A DNA stretch of 64,000 bases from Shewanella metallivivens (GTDB lineage: Bacteria > Pseudomonadota > Gammaproteobacteria > Enterobacterales > Shewanellaceae): positions 45,767-109,766 of the forward strand of contig NZ_JAQQPZ010000015.1 of NCBI RefSeq assembly GCF_028750675.1, in the 5' to 3' direction. The notes below the pieces were generated by a model. That model saw nothing but the letters and a program-made list of their open reading frames with translations, searched no databases and was not told where the DNA came from. Each line of letters opens with the position of its first letter. Within the stretch, counting starts at the first letter, position 1. Positions 25,797 to 34,777 of this stretch are shown here, piece by piece. Made by a program: the position numbers and the translations under genes.

Positions 25797-26092
25797 TGCG
25801 AACTTCACCTTGCTCTTCAAAGGGGCGCTATAGTAGCCCTTTTTGACGGCCATGAAAAGGTCAATAAATGACCTAAATGCAACTTTTTTGCTTGACTTTT
25901 ATTGGCTGTCACATCTTTGACTAATAATTAACGTTTTTTCGTGATGTGTGAGGGCTGGTGCGAGTTGTAGCTCAGCTTTTTTATTGACGCAGGGATTATT
26001 TAGGTGAATTCAGCTGTAAAAAACATCAAATGAGCTGTAAAAAAAGCAAGGTGATTTGTTAAAAAACAAAAATCATAATGTAAAAAAAATGT
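25797..26092 (-). promoter_or_regulatory. dusB-fis upstream region with phased A-tracts
   Basis: This region between dusB and the prmA terminator has no gene. A-tracts start at 26018, 26039, 26061 and 26082 (spacing 21, 22, 21 bp, about two helical turns), predicting curved DNA. The first two are inside a direct repeat, AGCTGTAAAAAA. Near the dusB end lies the inverted repeat AGGTCA-N5-TGACCT. The promoter itself could not be placed with confidence. Confidence 0.5.
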
Positions 26093-26124
26093 AGCCGGTT
26101 GTTTTATCTGTAAAACAACCGGCT
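26093..26124 (-). terminator. Rho-independent terminator of prmA
   Basis: Perfect 14-base arms (AGCCGGTTGTTTTA and complement) with a four-base loop, 31 bp after the prmA stop, followed on the minus strand by ACATTTTTTTT. Confidence 0.9.
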
Positions 26125-26155
26125 TCTCTTGTCATTACCAATAGCCTGTACAACT

Positions 26156-27037
26156 TTATTTGCGGATACCGCTTAGGCGACTCCAGTCTTCTTTATGGCA
26201 TGCAGGGTCCATATCAAACCATTGACTGTAAAAGTCAGACACTTCTTGTGCTTGCTCTTGGAGTAAACCTGATAATGCTAGCTTACCACCTGTTTTGACT
26301 TTTTCCGCAATCAGCGGCGCTAACTCTTTTAGTGGGCCAGCCAGAATATTGGCAACTAATACATCGGCTTGTAGGTTTTCGGGTTGGTTTTCTGGTAAAT
26401 GCAGCGCTAATTTGTCGGCCACATCGTTGCGCTCTGCATTGGCGGTTGAAGCATCAATAGCTTGGTAATCAATATCAACGCCCGTGACTTTTTTGGCACC
26501 AAGTTTAATGGCTGCAATGGCCAAAATGCCTGAACCACAACCAAAGTCGATCACTTCTTGGTTTGCTAAATCTAGGCTGTCTAACCATTCTAAACATAGT
26601 GCCGTGGTGGGGTGGGTACCGGTACCAAAAGCGAGGCCTGGGTCAAGAATAACGTTAACCGCGGTAGGATCGGGAATTTCACGCCAGCTAGGGCAAATCC
26701 ATAGGCGTTGACCAAATTGGATTGGGTGGAAACTGTCCATCCACTCACGTACCCAGTCTTTGTCTTCAACTTGTTCTATTTTATGGGTAAAACCTTTGCC
26801 TAAAAATGGCATGGTTTCTAAAAACTCGATAGTGGGTGTTAAGTCTGTTTCGGCATCAAATAAGGCGATTAATATGGTGTCTTGCCATAGTGGGGTCTCG
26901 CCTAATTTAGGCTCAAAAATGGGCTCATCTTGGCCATCTTCATAGGTAATGGAAACTGAACCTTGATCCATTAATAAGTCACCAAGCATATCTGCATGGT
27001 CGCGATGGGTGTGAATGCGCAATTGGATCCAAGCCAT
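26156..27037 (-). CDS. prmA: Ribosomal protein L11 methyltransferase
   Basis: PrmA trimethylates several amino groups of ribosomal protein L11. The 293 residues have the N-terminal L11-binding domain (1-60) and a class I SAM domain with DPGLAFGTGTHPTT, the motif I loop VIDFGCGSGILAIAAIKLGA, GVDIDYQA and the NILAGPL catalytic segment. Length equals the E. coli enzyme. It is transcribed alone, away from frdC, with its own terminator. Confidence 0.96.
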   Translation of the reverse strand: MAWIQLRIHTHRDHADMLGDLLMDQGSVSITYEDGQDEPIFEPKLGETPLWQDTILIALFDAETDLTPTIEFLETMPFLGKGFTHKIEQVEDKDWVREWMDSFHPIQFGQRLWICPSWREIPDPTAVNVILDPGLAFGTGTHPTTALCLEWLDSLDLANQEVIDFGCGSGILAIAAIKLGAKKVTGVDIDYQAIDASTANAERNDVADKLALHLPENQPENLQADVLVANILAGPLKELAPLIAEKVKTGGKLALSGLLQEQAQEVSDFYSQWFDMDPACHKEDWSRLSGIRK

Positions 27038-27291
27038 GGAATGTTCCTAATCGATAATAAAACAATAATTGACGACTATTATACTCAAACCGCCTGCATT
27101 TGTGCGCTTTCGTAGATAGTTTATCTGGCTTATTTGTAAAAGCCTGTAGACGAGTGACGCTGGATTTGTGACCAGGGTCTAACTAACTGTAAATAATAGT
27201 GAGCATTGTCACGTATTGTTTTGCGAACAGTGCTGTCGTGATGAAAGACTTGCTATGTTCATTGTCTCTTATTGTGTCAGCACAGGATGTA

Positions 27292-28041
27292 ATGTTTATG
27301 GCCGTAAACCCTCTACCTGCAAAAAATATATTGAGTCGTTATAACGCCAAAGGATTTTCTCATCCTATTTGGGCGGCTCGAGCAGATAGATTGCAAAGTG
27401 CCTCGGGTGTGTTACTTGGGTTGTTTCTTATTATGCATTTGCATTTTGAGTCGAGTATTTTACTGGGTAAAGAGGCTTTTTATCAGGTAGCACAATTTCT
27501 CGAAGGCGGTATTTTTAGTGAAACCGGACATGGCTTTCCTATTCTTACGCAAATCTTTTCTGTCGTAATGTTGTTGGTTGTGCTTATTCATGCCGTATTT
27601 GCATTAAGGCGTTTTCCTACTCAAATTGGCCAGTGGCGAGCCCTGCGTCAACAGATGAAATTTTTACCTCATGAAGATACCAAAATTTGGTTCTGGCAAA
27701 TGGTCAGTGGATTTTTACTGTTCTTCTTAGTGCCTGTGCACCTGTTTACCATGATCACTAATCCTGAAATTGGCCCGCATTTATCAGCCGAGCGAGTGGT
27801 ATATCAAAATGCTTGGGTGTTATATGTGCTGTTATTACCGGCAGTCACAATACACGCCATTTTTGGTTTGTATCGGGTGTCGGTTAAATGGGGTCTAATC
27901 ACTCAGCGATTTGCGCTATTGAAGTTAGCTAAGGTCATGCTGGCTTATTTAATGGTGCTTGGTGTTGCCAGTCTAGTGGCTTATATCATTATTGGCCGTT
28001 CATTGAGTTTGCCTGTGGTGCCTTTTGTACCTGGTTTGTAA
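27292..28041 (+). CDS. frdC: Fumarate reductase dihaem cytochrome b subunit, Wolinella type
   Basis: FrdC anchors quinol:fumarate reductase in the inner membrane and passes electrons from menaquinol through two haems b. About five membrane helices are visible. From remembered alignment to Wolinella FrdC, the haem ligands H44, H93, H143 and H182 correspond to H49, H100, H150 and H188 here, and E66 to E71; but E180 is replaced by T186. I begin at ATG 27292 because AGGA lies just upstream; ATG at 27298 is equally possible, and an open extension to 27199 has no support. It is 12 bp before frdA. Confidence 0.88.
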   Translation: MFMAVNPLPAKNILSRYNAKGFSHPIWAARADRLQSASGVLLGLFLIMHLHFESSILLGKEAFYQVAQFLEGGIFSETGHGFPILTQIFSVVMLLVVLIHAVFALRRFPTQIGQWRALRQQMKFLPHEDTKIWFWQMVSGFLLFFLVPVHLFTMITNPEIGPHLSAERVVYQNAWVLYVLLLPAVTIHAIFGLYRVSVKWGLITQRFALLKLAKVMLAYLMVLGVASLVAYIIIGRSLSLPVVPFVPGL

Positions 28042-28053
28042 TAAGGATATGTT

Positions 28054-30048
28054 GTGAAAATTATTTATACCGATTCCTTAGTTGTCGGGGCTGGTTTAGC
28101 TGGCCTTAGGGTTGCGATAGCCTCTAAAGAGCGTGGGCTCGACACCATAGTACTGTCACTTATTCCGGCTAAACGTTCTCATTCTGTTGCCGCCCAAGGC
28201 GGTATGCAGGCCAGTTTAGCTAACACTGTAAAAGGGATGGGCGACAATGAAGATGTGCATTTTCAAGATACTGTAAAAGGGTCTGACTGGGGCTGCGATC
28301 AGCAAGTTGCCAGAATGTTTACACATTGTGCACCTAAAGCCGTACGCGAACTCGCCCATTGGGGCGTGCCGTGGAGCCGAGTGAGCCAAGGTGACCGTGA
28401 GGTTATCGTTAATGCGCAAAAAGTGACTTTAACCGAGGCAAAAGAAGCCCATGGCTTAATTAATGCGCGTGATTTTGGCGGTACTCAAAAGTGGCGTACT
28501 TGTTATACCGCCGATGGTACAGGGCATTCATTATTATACGCTGTCGATAATCGTGCTATCTCAATGGGCATTCCGGTTCATGAGCGTATGGAAGCACTAA
28601 AAATTATCCATGATGGCAAACGGTGTCATGGTGTGATTGCACGCTGTTTAATTACCGGTGAAATAAGGGCTTATGTTGCTAAATCGACAACGATTGCGAC
28701 TGGTGGTTATGGCCGCATTTATGAAGTGTCGACCAATGCGATTATTTGCGAAGGCATTGGTCAGGCGTTAGCGCTAGAAACCGGTGTCGCGACATTAGGT
28801 AATATGGAAGCGGTACAGTTTCACCCGACAGCCATTGTGCCGGTGGGGATTTTAACCACAGAAGGATGTCGTGGTGACGGTGGTGTATTACGTGACAAAG
28901 ATGGCCACCGCTTTATGCCTGATTACGAACCCGATAAAAAAGAGCTCGCCTCGCGCGATGTTGTATCGCGACGAATGACCGAACATATTCGCAAAGGCAA
29001 GGGCGTAGATAGCCCTTATGGACCCCATTTATGGTTAGACATCACTTTGCTGGGCAAAAAACACATTGATACCAATTTACGTGAAGTCAAAGAGATCTGT
29101 CAGCACTTCTTAGGCATTGACCCTGTGACAGAATGGATCCCCGTGAGGCCAACACAGCATTATTCAATGGGCGGTATCCGCACTAAAGCTAATGGTGAAA
29201 GTCCGCAGTTATCAGGGCTCTTTAGCGTCGGAGAAGCTGCGTGCTGGGATATGCATGGTTTTAATCGCCTAGGGGGTAACTCTTTGGCTGAAGCCGTGGT
29301 GGGAGGGATGATCATTGGTCAATATGTGGCAGATTTTTGTCAGCAAGCAACCTTAACCATTGATACAAAGTTAATTGAACACTTTGGCCGACAAATCGAC
29401 AGTGAAATTACCGAATTAATTGAAGGTGGCGGCACCGAAAAAACGATGACGATTAAGCAAGAAATGCTGAAAATCATGATGGATTACGTTGGCATTTTTC
29501 GTAATGGCACTCAACTCGAACAAGCTGTAAATGAGTTAAGTGAGTTGCTTAAGCGTTCACGTAATATTGGCTTAACGTGTAAAAAACGTCACGCTAACCC
29601 TGAATTAGTTGATGCTTTAAGAGTAAAACGCATGTTAAAGGTTGCCTTAACTGTGGCTAGCGGTGCTCATGCTCGTACCGAAAGCCGTGGAGCGCACTCG
29701 CGTGAAGATTACCCTGAACGAAATGACCGCGATTGGCTCAATCGTACGCTCAGTGCATGGCCAGACGAAAACGCATTAGTGCCTACATTAAGCTATGAAC
29801 CCATCGATGTGCTGTCTATGGAGTTACCACCAGGGTATAGAGGTTATGGCACTAACAATGCTATTGCTCATCCTGATACCGTGATACGCCAGCAGCAAAT
29901 TGAGCAAATATTGGCAGAATTAGATAATCCAAGCGATCGCGTGGCAAGACAAGCGGCCATTATGCCTTATGAGTTACCTGATGATTTTATGCCAGCCAAC
30001 CAAAGATTGTTTGATAACGTCGATGTTAAAGGAGATCCTGCCAAATGA
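28054..30048 (+). CDS. frdA: Fumarate reductase flavoprotein subunit
   Basis: FrdA reduces fumarate to succinate on covalent FAD at the cytoplasmic face. The dinucleotide-binding start (LVVGAGLAGLRVAIAS), His43 in KRSHSVAAQGG (covalent FAD attachment), and active-site segments VQFHPT, TEGCRGDGG and RPTQHYSMGG are intact. At 664 residues it is the length of the epsilonproteobacterial/Bacteroidetes (dihaem) type rather than the shorter E. coli type. The start is GTG at 28054 with AAGGA six bases upstream. It overlaps frdB by four bases. Confidence 0.94.
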   Translation: MKIIYTDSLVVGAGLAGLRVAIASKERGLDTIVLSLIPAKRSHSVAAQGGMQASLANTVKGMGDNEDVHFQDTVKGSDWGCDQQVARMFTHCAPKAVRELAHWGVPWSRVSQGDREVIVNAQKVTLTEAKEAHGLINARDFGGTQKWRTCYTADGTGHSLLYAVDNRAISMGIPVHERMEALKIIHDGKRCHGVIARCLITGEIRAYVAKSTTIATGGYGRIYEVSTNAIICEGIGQALALETGVATLGNMEAVQFHPTAIVPVGILTTEGCRGDGGVLRDKDGHRFMPDYEPDKKELASRDVVSRRMTEHIRKGKGVDSPYGPHLWLDITLLGKKHIDTNLREVKEICQHFLGIDPVTEWIPVRPTQHYSMGGIRTKANGESPQLSGLFSVGEAACWDMHGFNRLGGNSLAEAVVGGMIIGQYVADFCQQATLTIDTKLIEHFGRQIDSEITELIEGGGTEKTMTIKQEMLKIMMDYVGIFRNGTQLEQAVNELSELLKRSRNIGLTCKKRHANPELVDALRVKRMLKVALTVASGAHARTESRGAHSREDYPERNDRDWLNRTLSAWPDENALVPTLSYEPIDVLSMELPPGYRGYGTNNAIAHPDTVIRQQQIEQILAELDNPSDRVARQAAIMPYELPDDFMPANQRLFDNVDVKGDPAK

Positions 30049-30785
30049 GCCAAGCCCGTCAATTGACGTTTTCAATATTTCGATATGATCCACAAGATCC
30101 TAACGATAAGCCGCAAATGGTGAATTATTATATTACCGAAACCCCAGGCATGACGGTGTTTATTGCATTAAACAAATTACGTGAGACGCAAGACCCATCG
30201 TTGCAGTTTGATTTTGTCTGTCGTGCGGGTATTTGTGGCAGTTGCGCCATGGTGATTAATGGTAAACCGACACTGGCTTGCCGTACCCTAACGGCTAATT
30301 TCCCAAGTGCTGAAATAAGTTTAATGCCTTTACCAGGGTTTGAGTTGATTGGTGATTTATCAGTTAATACCGGTAAATTTATGCGTGAATTAGCAGAACA
30401 TTTGCAATTGTGGTTACAACCCAACGACACCGACATGGACATTCATCGCATTGAAGCGCCTATGGCACCAGAAGAGGCAGCCAAACTTTATGAACTTGAG
30501 CGTTGCGTAGAATGTGGCGTGTGTGTATCGGCGTGCGCAACTAAGCAAATGCGTGACACCTTTGTGGGTGCGGTAGGATTAATGAAAATTGCCCGCTTTG
30601 AACTCGACAGCCGTGATAGTCGTACCAGTGATGATTTTTATCATGTTATTGGTAACCAAGATGGGGTATTTGGTTGTATGACCTTGTTGGGCTGCCAAGA
30701 TACATGCCCTAAAGATTTACCGCATATGCAACAAATTGCTTATCTACGTCGCAAAATGGCCATAAGTGTCACTAATATAACTTAA
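30045..30785 (+). CDS. frdB: Fumarate reductase iron-sulfur subunit
   Basis: FrdB carries electrons from FrdC haems to FrdA. Cysteines C59, C64, C67 and C79 match the [2Fe-2S] ligands. C154, C157, C160 and C164, with C211, C217 and C221, match the [4Fe-4S] and [3Fe-4S] ligands. Length 246 is normal. ATGA overlap with frdA couples translation. A strong terminator follows, so frdCAB is a closed operon. Unlike many Shewanella fumarate reductases this is membrane-bound, not the periplasmic flavocytochrome. Confidence 0.95.
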   Translation: MSQARQLTFSIFRYDPQDPNDKPQMVNYYITETPGMTVFIALNKLRETQDPSLQFDFVCRAGICGSCAMVINGKPTLACRTLTANFPSAEISLMPLPGFELIGDLSVNTGKFMRELAEHLQLWLQPNDTDMDIHRIEAPMAPEEAAKLYELERCVECGVCVSACATKQMRDTFVGAVGLMKIARFELDSRDSRTSDDFYHVIGNQDGVFGCMTLLGCQDTCPKDLPHMQQIAYLRRKMAISVTNIT

Positions 30786-30811
30786 TTTAACGGGGTTTAT
30801 TTCCAAACAAT

Positions 30812-30857
30812 AACAGCCGCCCACTGCGTAAATTATAGCAGTTGGCGGCTGTTTTGA
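30812..30857 (+). terminator. Rho-independent terminator of frdCAB
   Basis: The arms AACAGCCGCC and GGCGGCTGTT, extended inwards by an imperfect CACTGC/GCAGT pairing, are followed by TTTGATTTT, 27 bp after the frdB stop. Confidence 0.85.
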
Positions 30858-30862
30858 TTTTA

Positions 30863-31277
30863 ATACCATTCCGCGTTAATAAGTGATGTCTCAGCAAGAG
30901 TTTAAAAGGGCTTAAACCTTAAACAAGGCGGATTCTAGGCAAGTAATAAGATTGTAGGCATAGTTGCCCTCCCTTTTTCATCCATACAGCCGGCCGTAAT
31001 AGCAATCCTTATTAGAATGTGATCTATTTTAGGCTGTGTCACTAGACCCAGTACAATGAAAATGACTGCAGGTGAAGTCATTTACATCAACGTCATTTGA
31101 AGCCGTAATGGGGTTTGTGACGCAACCCCGAAGGGCGAATTTATCAGCGTGGTCTTCTTTGTTAGCCTTTCTTAACGTAGTGCACTATAACCTAGTGCAC
31201 TATGCCCTCAAAAAGCTGCCTCGAATGCCTCACTGATAACTTTCGCTAAAAGAGCACATTTTAATGCGGATTGGTAT
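30863..31277 (+). mobile_element. MITE-like inverted-repeat element, long copy
   Basis: The left end (ATACCATTCCGCGTTAA) and right end (TTAATGCGGATTGGTAT) are about 17-bp imperfect inverted repeats. Outer blocks match the 169-bp element at 16529, but this copy carries roughly 245 bp of additional central DNA with no convincing ORF. That DNA includes a GGGGTT/AACCCC hairpin and a direct repeat of TAGTGCACTAT (31178 and 31193). No transposase gene was found, so it would need one in trans. Strand is arbitrary. Confidence 0.68.
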
Positions 31278-31448
31278 AAGCAGCATAGAAAACCGACTTG
31301 CAAGAGACACTCAGACGGTCCATTTCTTTGTTGTAATACCCTAAGAAGGGAATCACCATTTTCAATAATGCGCCTTAAATTAAACAGCCTGAGCGACTCT
31401 GATTGGCCACATAATTAATGGAAATGGTAAGTTGCGAAACCGATAAAT
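31278..31448. other. Non-coding remainder between the element and the rho terminator
   Basis: No ORF, promoter motif or repeat that I could recognise. It separates the inverted-repeat element from the rho terminator. Confidence 0.4.
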
Positions 31449-31490
31449 AAAAAATGCCGCTAACCTAGGTTAGCGGCATTTTTTTATCGA
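31449..31490 (-). terminator. Rho-independent terminator after rho
   Basis: A 28-bp perfect palindrome (arms AATGCCGCTAACCT) with T-runs on both sides, so it can act in either direction. It begins about 16 bp after the rho stop on the minus strand. Confidence 0.88.
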
Positions 31491-31501
31491 TAATCGACGT
31501 A

Positions 31502-32767
31502 TTAAGACTTAGCGCGTTTCATCGCAGTAAAGAACTCTTCATTGGTTTTGGTCATTGCCAATTTATCAATTAAGAATTCCATTGCTGCAACTTCGTCCAT
31601 TGGATTAAGAATTTTACGTAAAATCCACATTTTCTGAAGTTCGTCTGGTGTCGTCAGTTTTTCTTCACGGCGGGTACCAGAGCGGTTGAAATCAATCGCA
31701 GGGAAAACACGTTTTTCAGCGGCTTTACGAGAAAGGTGTAACTCTTGGTTACCTGTACCTTTAAATTCTTCGTAAATCACTTCGTCCATTTTCGAACCGG
31801 TATCAACCAAGGCCGTTGCGATAATGGTTAAGCTGCCACCGTGTTCAATGTTACGCGCAGCACCAAAGAAACGTTTAGGACGGTGAAGGGCGTTAGCATC
31901 AACACCACCGGTTAATACTTTACCCGACGATGGGATAACAGTGTTGTAGGCACGTGCTAAACGAGTGATCGAATCTAATAGAATCACTACGTCTTTTTTG
32001 TGTTCAACTAAACGCTTGGCTTTTTCAATCACCATTTCAGCTACTTGCACGTGACGACTTGCAGGTTCATCGAAGGTAGAGGCAATCACTTCACCTTTTA
32101 CAAGGCGTTGCATTTCGGTTACTTCTTCTGGGCGTTCGTCAATGAGTAATACCATTAACACCACATCAGGGTTGTTATAGGTAATGCTTTGCGCAATGTT
32201 TTGCAGTAATAAAGTTTTACCCGCTTTTGGTGGTGCGACGATCAAACCACGTTGACCTTTACCGATAGGCGAGCATAAATCAAGAATACGCGCGGTAATG
32301 TCTTCTGTTGAACCATTACCACGTTCCATACGCAAGCGTTCTTCAGCATGAAGTGGGGTTAAGTTTTCAAACAGGATTTTGTTGCGCGAGCTTTCTGGTT
32401 TATCGAAGTTAACTTCATTGACTTTTAACAGTGCGAAATATCTTTCGCCTTCTTTTGGCGGGCGGATTTTACCAAAAATGGTATCACCGGTGCGCATGTT
32501 AAAGCGGCGAATTTGGCTTGGCGATACGTAGATATCATCAGGACCCGCAAGGTATGAGCCGTCTGAACTTCTTAAAAACCCGAATCCGTCTTGGAGGATT
32601 TCTAATACACCGCCACCGAAGATGTCTTCTCCGCTTTTAGCGTGAGCTTTTAAAATAGAGAAGATAATATCTTGCTTACGAGTACGAGCCATGTTTTCTA
32701 ATTTCATGCTTTCAGCAAGAGAAACTAGATCCGAAATGGGCGTGTCTTTTAATTCTGTTAAATTCAT
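31502..32767 (-). CDS. rho: Transcription termination factor Rho
   Basis: Rho is the hexameric RNA helicase that ends transcription at unstructured sites. The 421 residues show the N-terminal helical and OB-fold RNA-binding region (LEILQDGFGFLRS), Walker A (APPKAGKTLLLQ, about 178-189), Walker B (DVVILLDSITRLARAYN) and the Q/R-loop segment. Length is close to E. coli Rho (419). It lies downstream of trxA on the same strand, as in enterobacteria, but with a terminator between them. Confidence 0.98.
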   Translation of the reverse strand: MNLTELKDTPISDLVSLAESMKLENMARTRKQDIIFSILKAHAKSGEDIFGGGVLEILQDGFGFLRSSDGSYLAGPDDIYVSPSQIRRFNMRTGDTIFGKIRPPKEGERYFALLKVNEVNFDKPESSRNKILFENLTPLHAEERLRMERGNGSTEDITARILDLCSPIGKGQRGLIVAPPKAGKTLLLQNIAQSITYNNPDVVLMVLLIDERPEEVTEMQRLVKGEVIASTFDEPASRHVQVAEMVIEKAKRLVEHKKDVVILLDSITRLARAYNTVIPSSGKVLTGGVDANALHRPKRFFGAARNIEHGGSLTIIATALVDTGSKMDEVIYEEFKGTGNQELHLSRKAAEKRVFPAIDFNRSGTRREEKLTTPDELQKMWILRKILNPMDEVAAMEFLIDKLAMTKTNEEFFTAMKRAKS

Positions 32768-32930
32768 GTATGGGAGTCTTGTGTTACGCGACGAAGCTTA
32801 CCGCAATCAATCAGTAAGGTTGAAAAGAAATATATGATTGATAAACGAGAAGAGGTTATTTGAAAAAATCTGATGAATAAATTAGCACTATATGGCTTGG
32901 GCGTCCAGAAATTTAGACCAATTTTGATCT

Positions 32931-32963
32931 AAAAACGGCACAAATTGTATAAAACTTGTGCCG
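32931..32963 (-). terminator. Rho-independent terminator of trxA
   Basis: The arms CGGCACAA and TTGTGCCG with a 12-base loop lie 27 bp after the trxA stop and are followed on the minus strand by TTTTTAG. Confidence 0.8.
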
Positions 32964-32989
32964 ATTAACACTTTTCAGAGAATTGAAGC

Positions 32990-33316
32990 TTAGATTTTAG
33001 CGTCAATGAACTCTTTTAATTGTGTTTTAGAGAGTGCGCCAACCTTAGTTGCCACTAGTTCGCCACCTTTGAACATAAGCAATGTTGGAATACCACGTAC
33101 GCCATACTTAGCAGGAGACACGTTGTTTTGGTCAACGTTTAATTTAGCCACTGTCAACTTACCTGCATACTCTTCAGCAACGTCGTTTAAGATTGGGGCG
33201 ATCATTTTACAAGGACCACACCACTCAGCCCAGAAGTCTACTAAAATCGGTAAATCAGACTTTAATACGTCGTTTTCAAAGCTGTCATCGCTAAGGTATA
33301 CAATTTTATCGCTCAT
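32990..33316 (-). CDS. trxA: Thioredoxin 1
   Basis: TrxA is the general cytoplasmic disulfide reductant. Residues W32-C33-G34-P35-C36 form the active site, and the cis-Pro segment GIPTLLMF is conserved. ATG at 33316 has GGAG upstream and gives 108 residues; an in-frame start 24 bp earlier has no ribosome site. It is divergent from rhlB and upstream of rho, the order seen in E. coli. Confidence 0.97.
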   Translation of the reverse strand: MSDKIVYLSDDSFENDVLKSDLPILVDFWAEWCGPCKMIAPILNDVAEEYAGKLTVAKLNVDQNNVSPAKYGVRGIPTLLMFKGGELVATKVGALSKTQLKEFIDAKI

Positions 33317-33469
33317 GTTGTTCTCCAGATTTGGTTCCATTGCTAGTTTATTAATGGCTTACCATGTATATTGGGTCAGTTAAATAGCTTTTCAAGAGAC
33401 CGTTTTAATAATGTAGCTATTTCAAACGATCGAATCTTTTTTTGCAACCCCTACAGGTATGCTTGTGCT

Positions 33470-34777
33470 ATGAGCCAAACACATTTATCGACCCAAAAAT
33501 TCGCCAACTTCCCTTTAAAGCCTGAAGTACTTGCGGCATTAAATGAAAACGGGTTTGAGTTTTGCACGCCAATTCAGGCGTTATCTTTACCTATTTTACT
33601 AAAAGCAAAAGACATTGCCGGACAAGCCCAAACCGGTACCGGTAAAACAATGGCCTTTTTAGTGGCCACTTTTAACCATTTGCTTACCGTTGCAGCGCCA
33701 GAGGGCCGCAAAGCAACTGAACCTCGCGCAATTATCATGGCGCCAACTCGTGAGCTGGCAATTCAAATTGCCAAAGATGCTAACTTGCTCGCTAAACATA
33801 CCGGCCTTAAAGTCGGTATTGTTTATGGTGGCGAAAGCTATGAAACCCAACGAGAAGTGCTCGACAAGGGCGTGGATATTTTAATTGGTACCACCGGACG
33901 TATCATTGATTACGTTCGTCAGGGTGTGATTAGTTTAAACCATATTCAAGCTGTGGTGCTTGATGAAGCCGACCGCATGTTTGATCTGGGCTTTATTAAA
34001 GACATTCGCTTTTTATTCCGCAGAATGCCTGATGCTCAGTCACGATTAAATATGTTGTTTTCTGCTACGCTTTCTATGAAAGTGCAGGAATTAGCTTATG
34101 ATCACATGAACGATCCTGAAAAAGTTGAAATCGAACCGTTAGAAAAAACCTCTAAAAACATTAAAGAGGAAATATTCTACCCATCGATGGAAGACAAAAT
34201 GCGCTTATTGCTCACGCTAATCGAAGAAGATTGGCCAGATAAAGCCATTGTGTTCTCGAACACAAAGCACAGCTGTGAAAAACTGTGGTCTTATTTAGAA
34301 GGTGATGGTCATCGTGTTGGGTTGTTAACTGGCGATGTACCGCAAAAGAAACGTATCCGTATTCTTGAGCAGTTTACGACAGGTGATTTAGATGTGTTAG
34401 TCGCAACCGACGTTGCTGCGCGTGGATTACATATCTCTGATGTGTCGCACGTGTATAACTACGATTTACCCGATGACTGTGAAGATTATGTCCATCGTAT
34501 TGGCCGTACAGGTCGTGCGGGTAAAACCGGCGTGTCGGTAAGTTTTGCATGTGAAGAATATGCACTGAATTTACCCGCGATTGAAACCTACATTGCCCAT
34601 TCAATTCCGGTGACTAATTACGACCGTGATGCGTTATTAGATGATATTCCACCACCAGTGCGTATACATCGTAAGCACCCCACTTCGCGTACCCGTGATG
34701 GTGGCGCAAATAAAGGCGCACATCGTAGTGGTGGCAATAGCCGTCCACCACGTCACAGGACTCGTAGACCACAATAA
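33470..34777 (+). CDS. rhlB: ATP-dependent RNA helicase RhlB
   Basis: RhlB is the DEAD-box helicase of the RNA degradosome. The Q motif (FCTPIQALSLPILL), motif I (AQTGTGKT), motif II (VLDEADRMFDLGF), SAT, ARGLHI and HRIGRTGRAGK are all present, followed by a basic Arg-rich tail. ATG at 33470 gives MSQTHLSTQKF, the family N terminus, and 435 residues. A longer open frame to 33371 has no homologous sequence. The ribosome site (AGG, 12 bases away) is weak. It is divergent from trxA and abuts gppA. Confidence 0.95.
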   Translation: MSQTHLSTQKFANFPLKPEVLAALNENGFEFCTPIQALSLPILLKAKDIAGQAQTGTGKTMAFLVATFNHLLTVAAPEGRKATEPRAIIMAPTRELAIQIAKDANLLAKHTGLKVGIVYGGESYETQREVLDKGVDILIGTTGRIIDYVRQGVISLNHIQAVVLDEADRMFDLGFIKDIRFLFRRMPDAQSRLNMLFSATLSMKVQELAYDHMNDPEKVEIEPLEKTSKNIKEEIFYPSMEDKMRLLLTLIEEDWPDKAIVFSNTKHSCEKLWSYLEGDGHRVGLLTGDVPQKKRIRILEQFTTGDLDVLVATDVAARGLHISDVSHVYNYDLPDDCEDYVHRIGRTGRAGKTGVSVSFACEEYALNLPAIETYIAHSIPVTNYDRDALLDDIPPPVRIHRKHPTSRTRDGGANKGAHRSGGNSRPPRHRTRRPQ

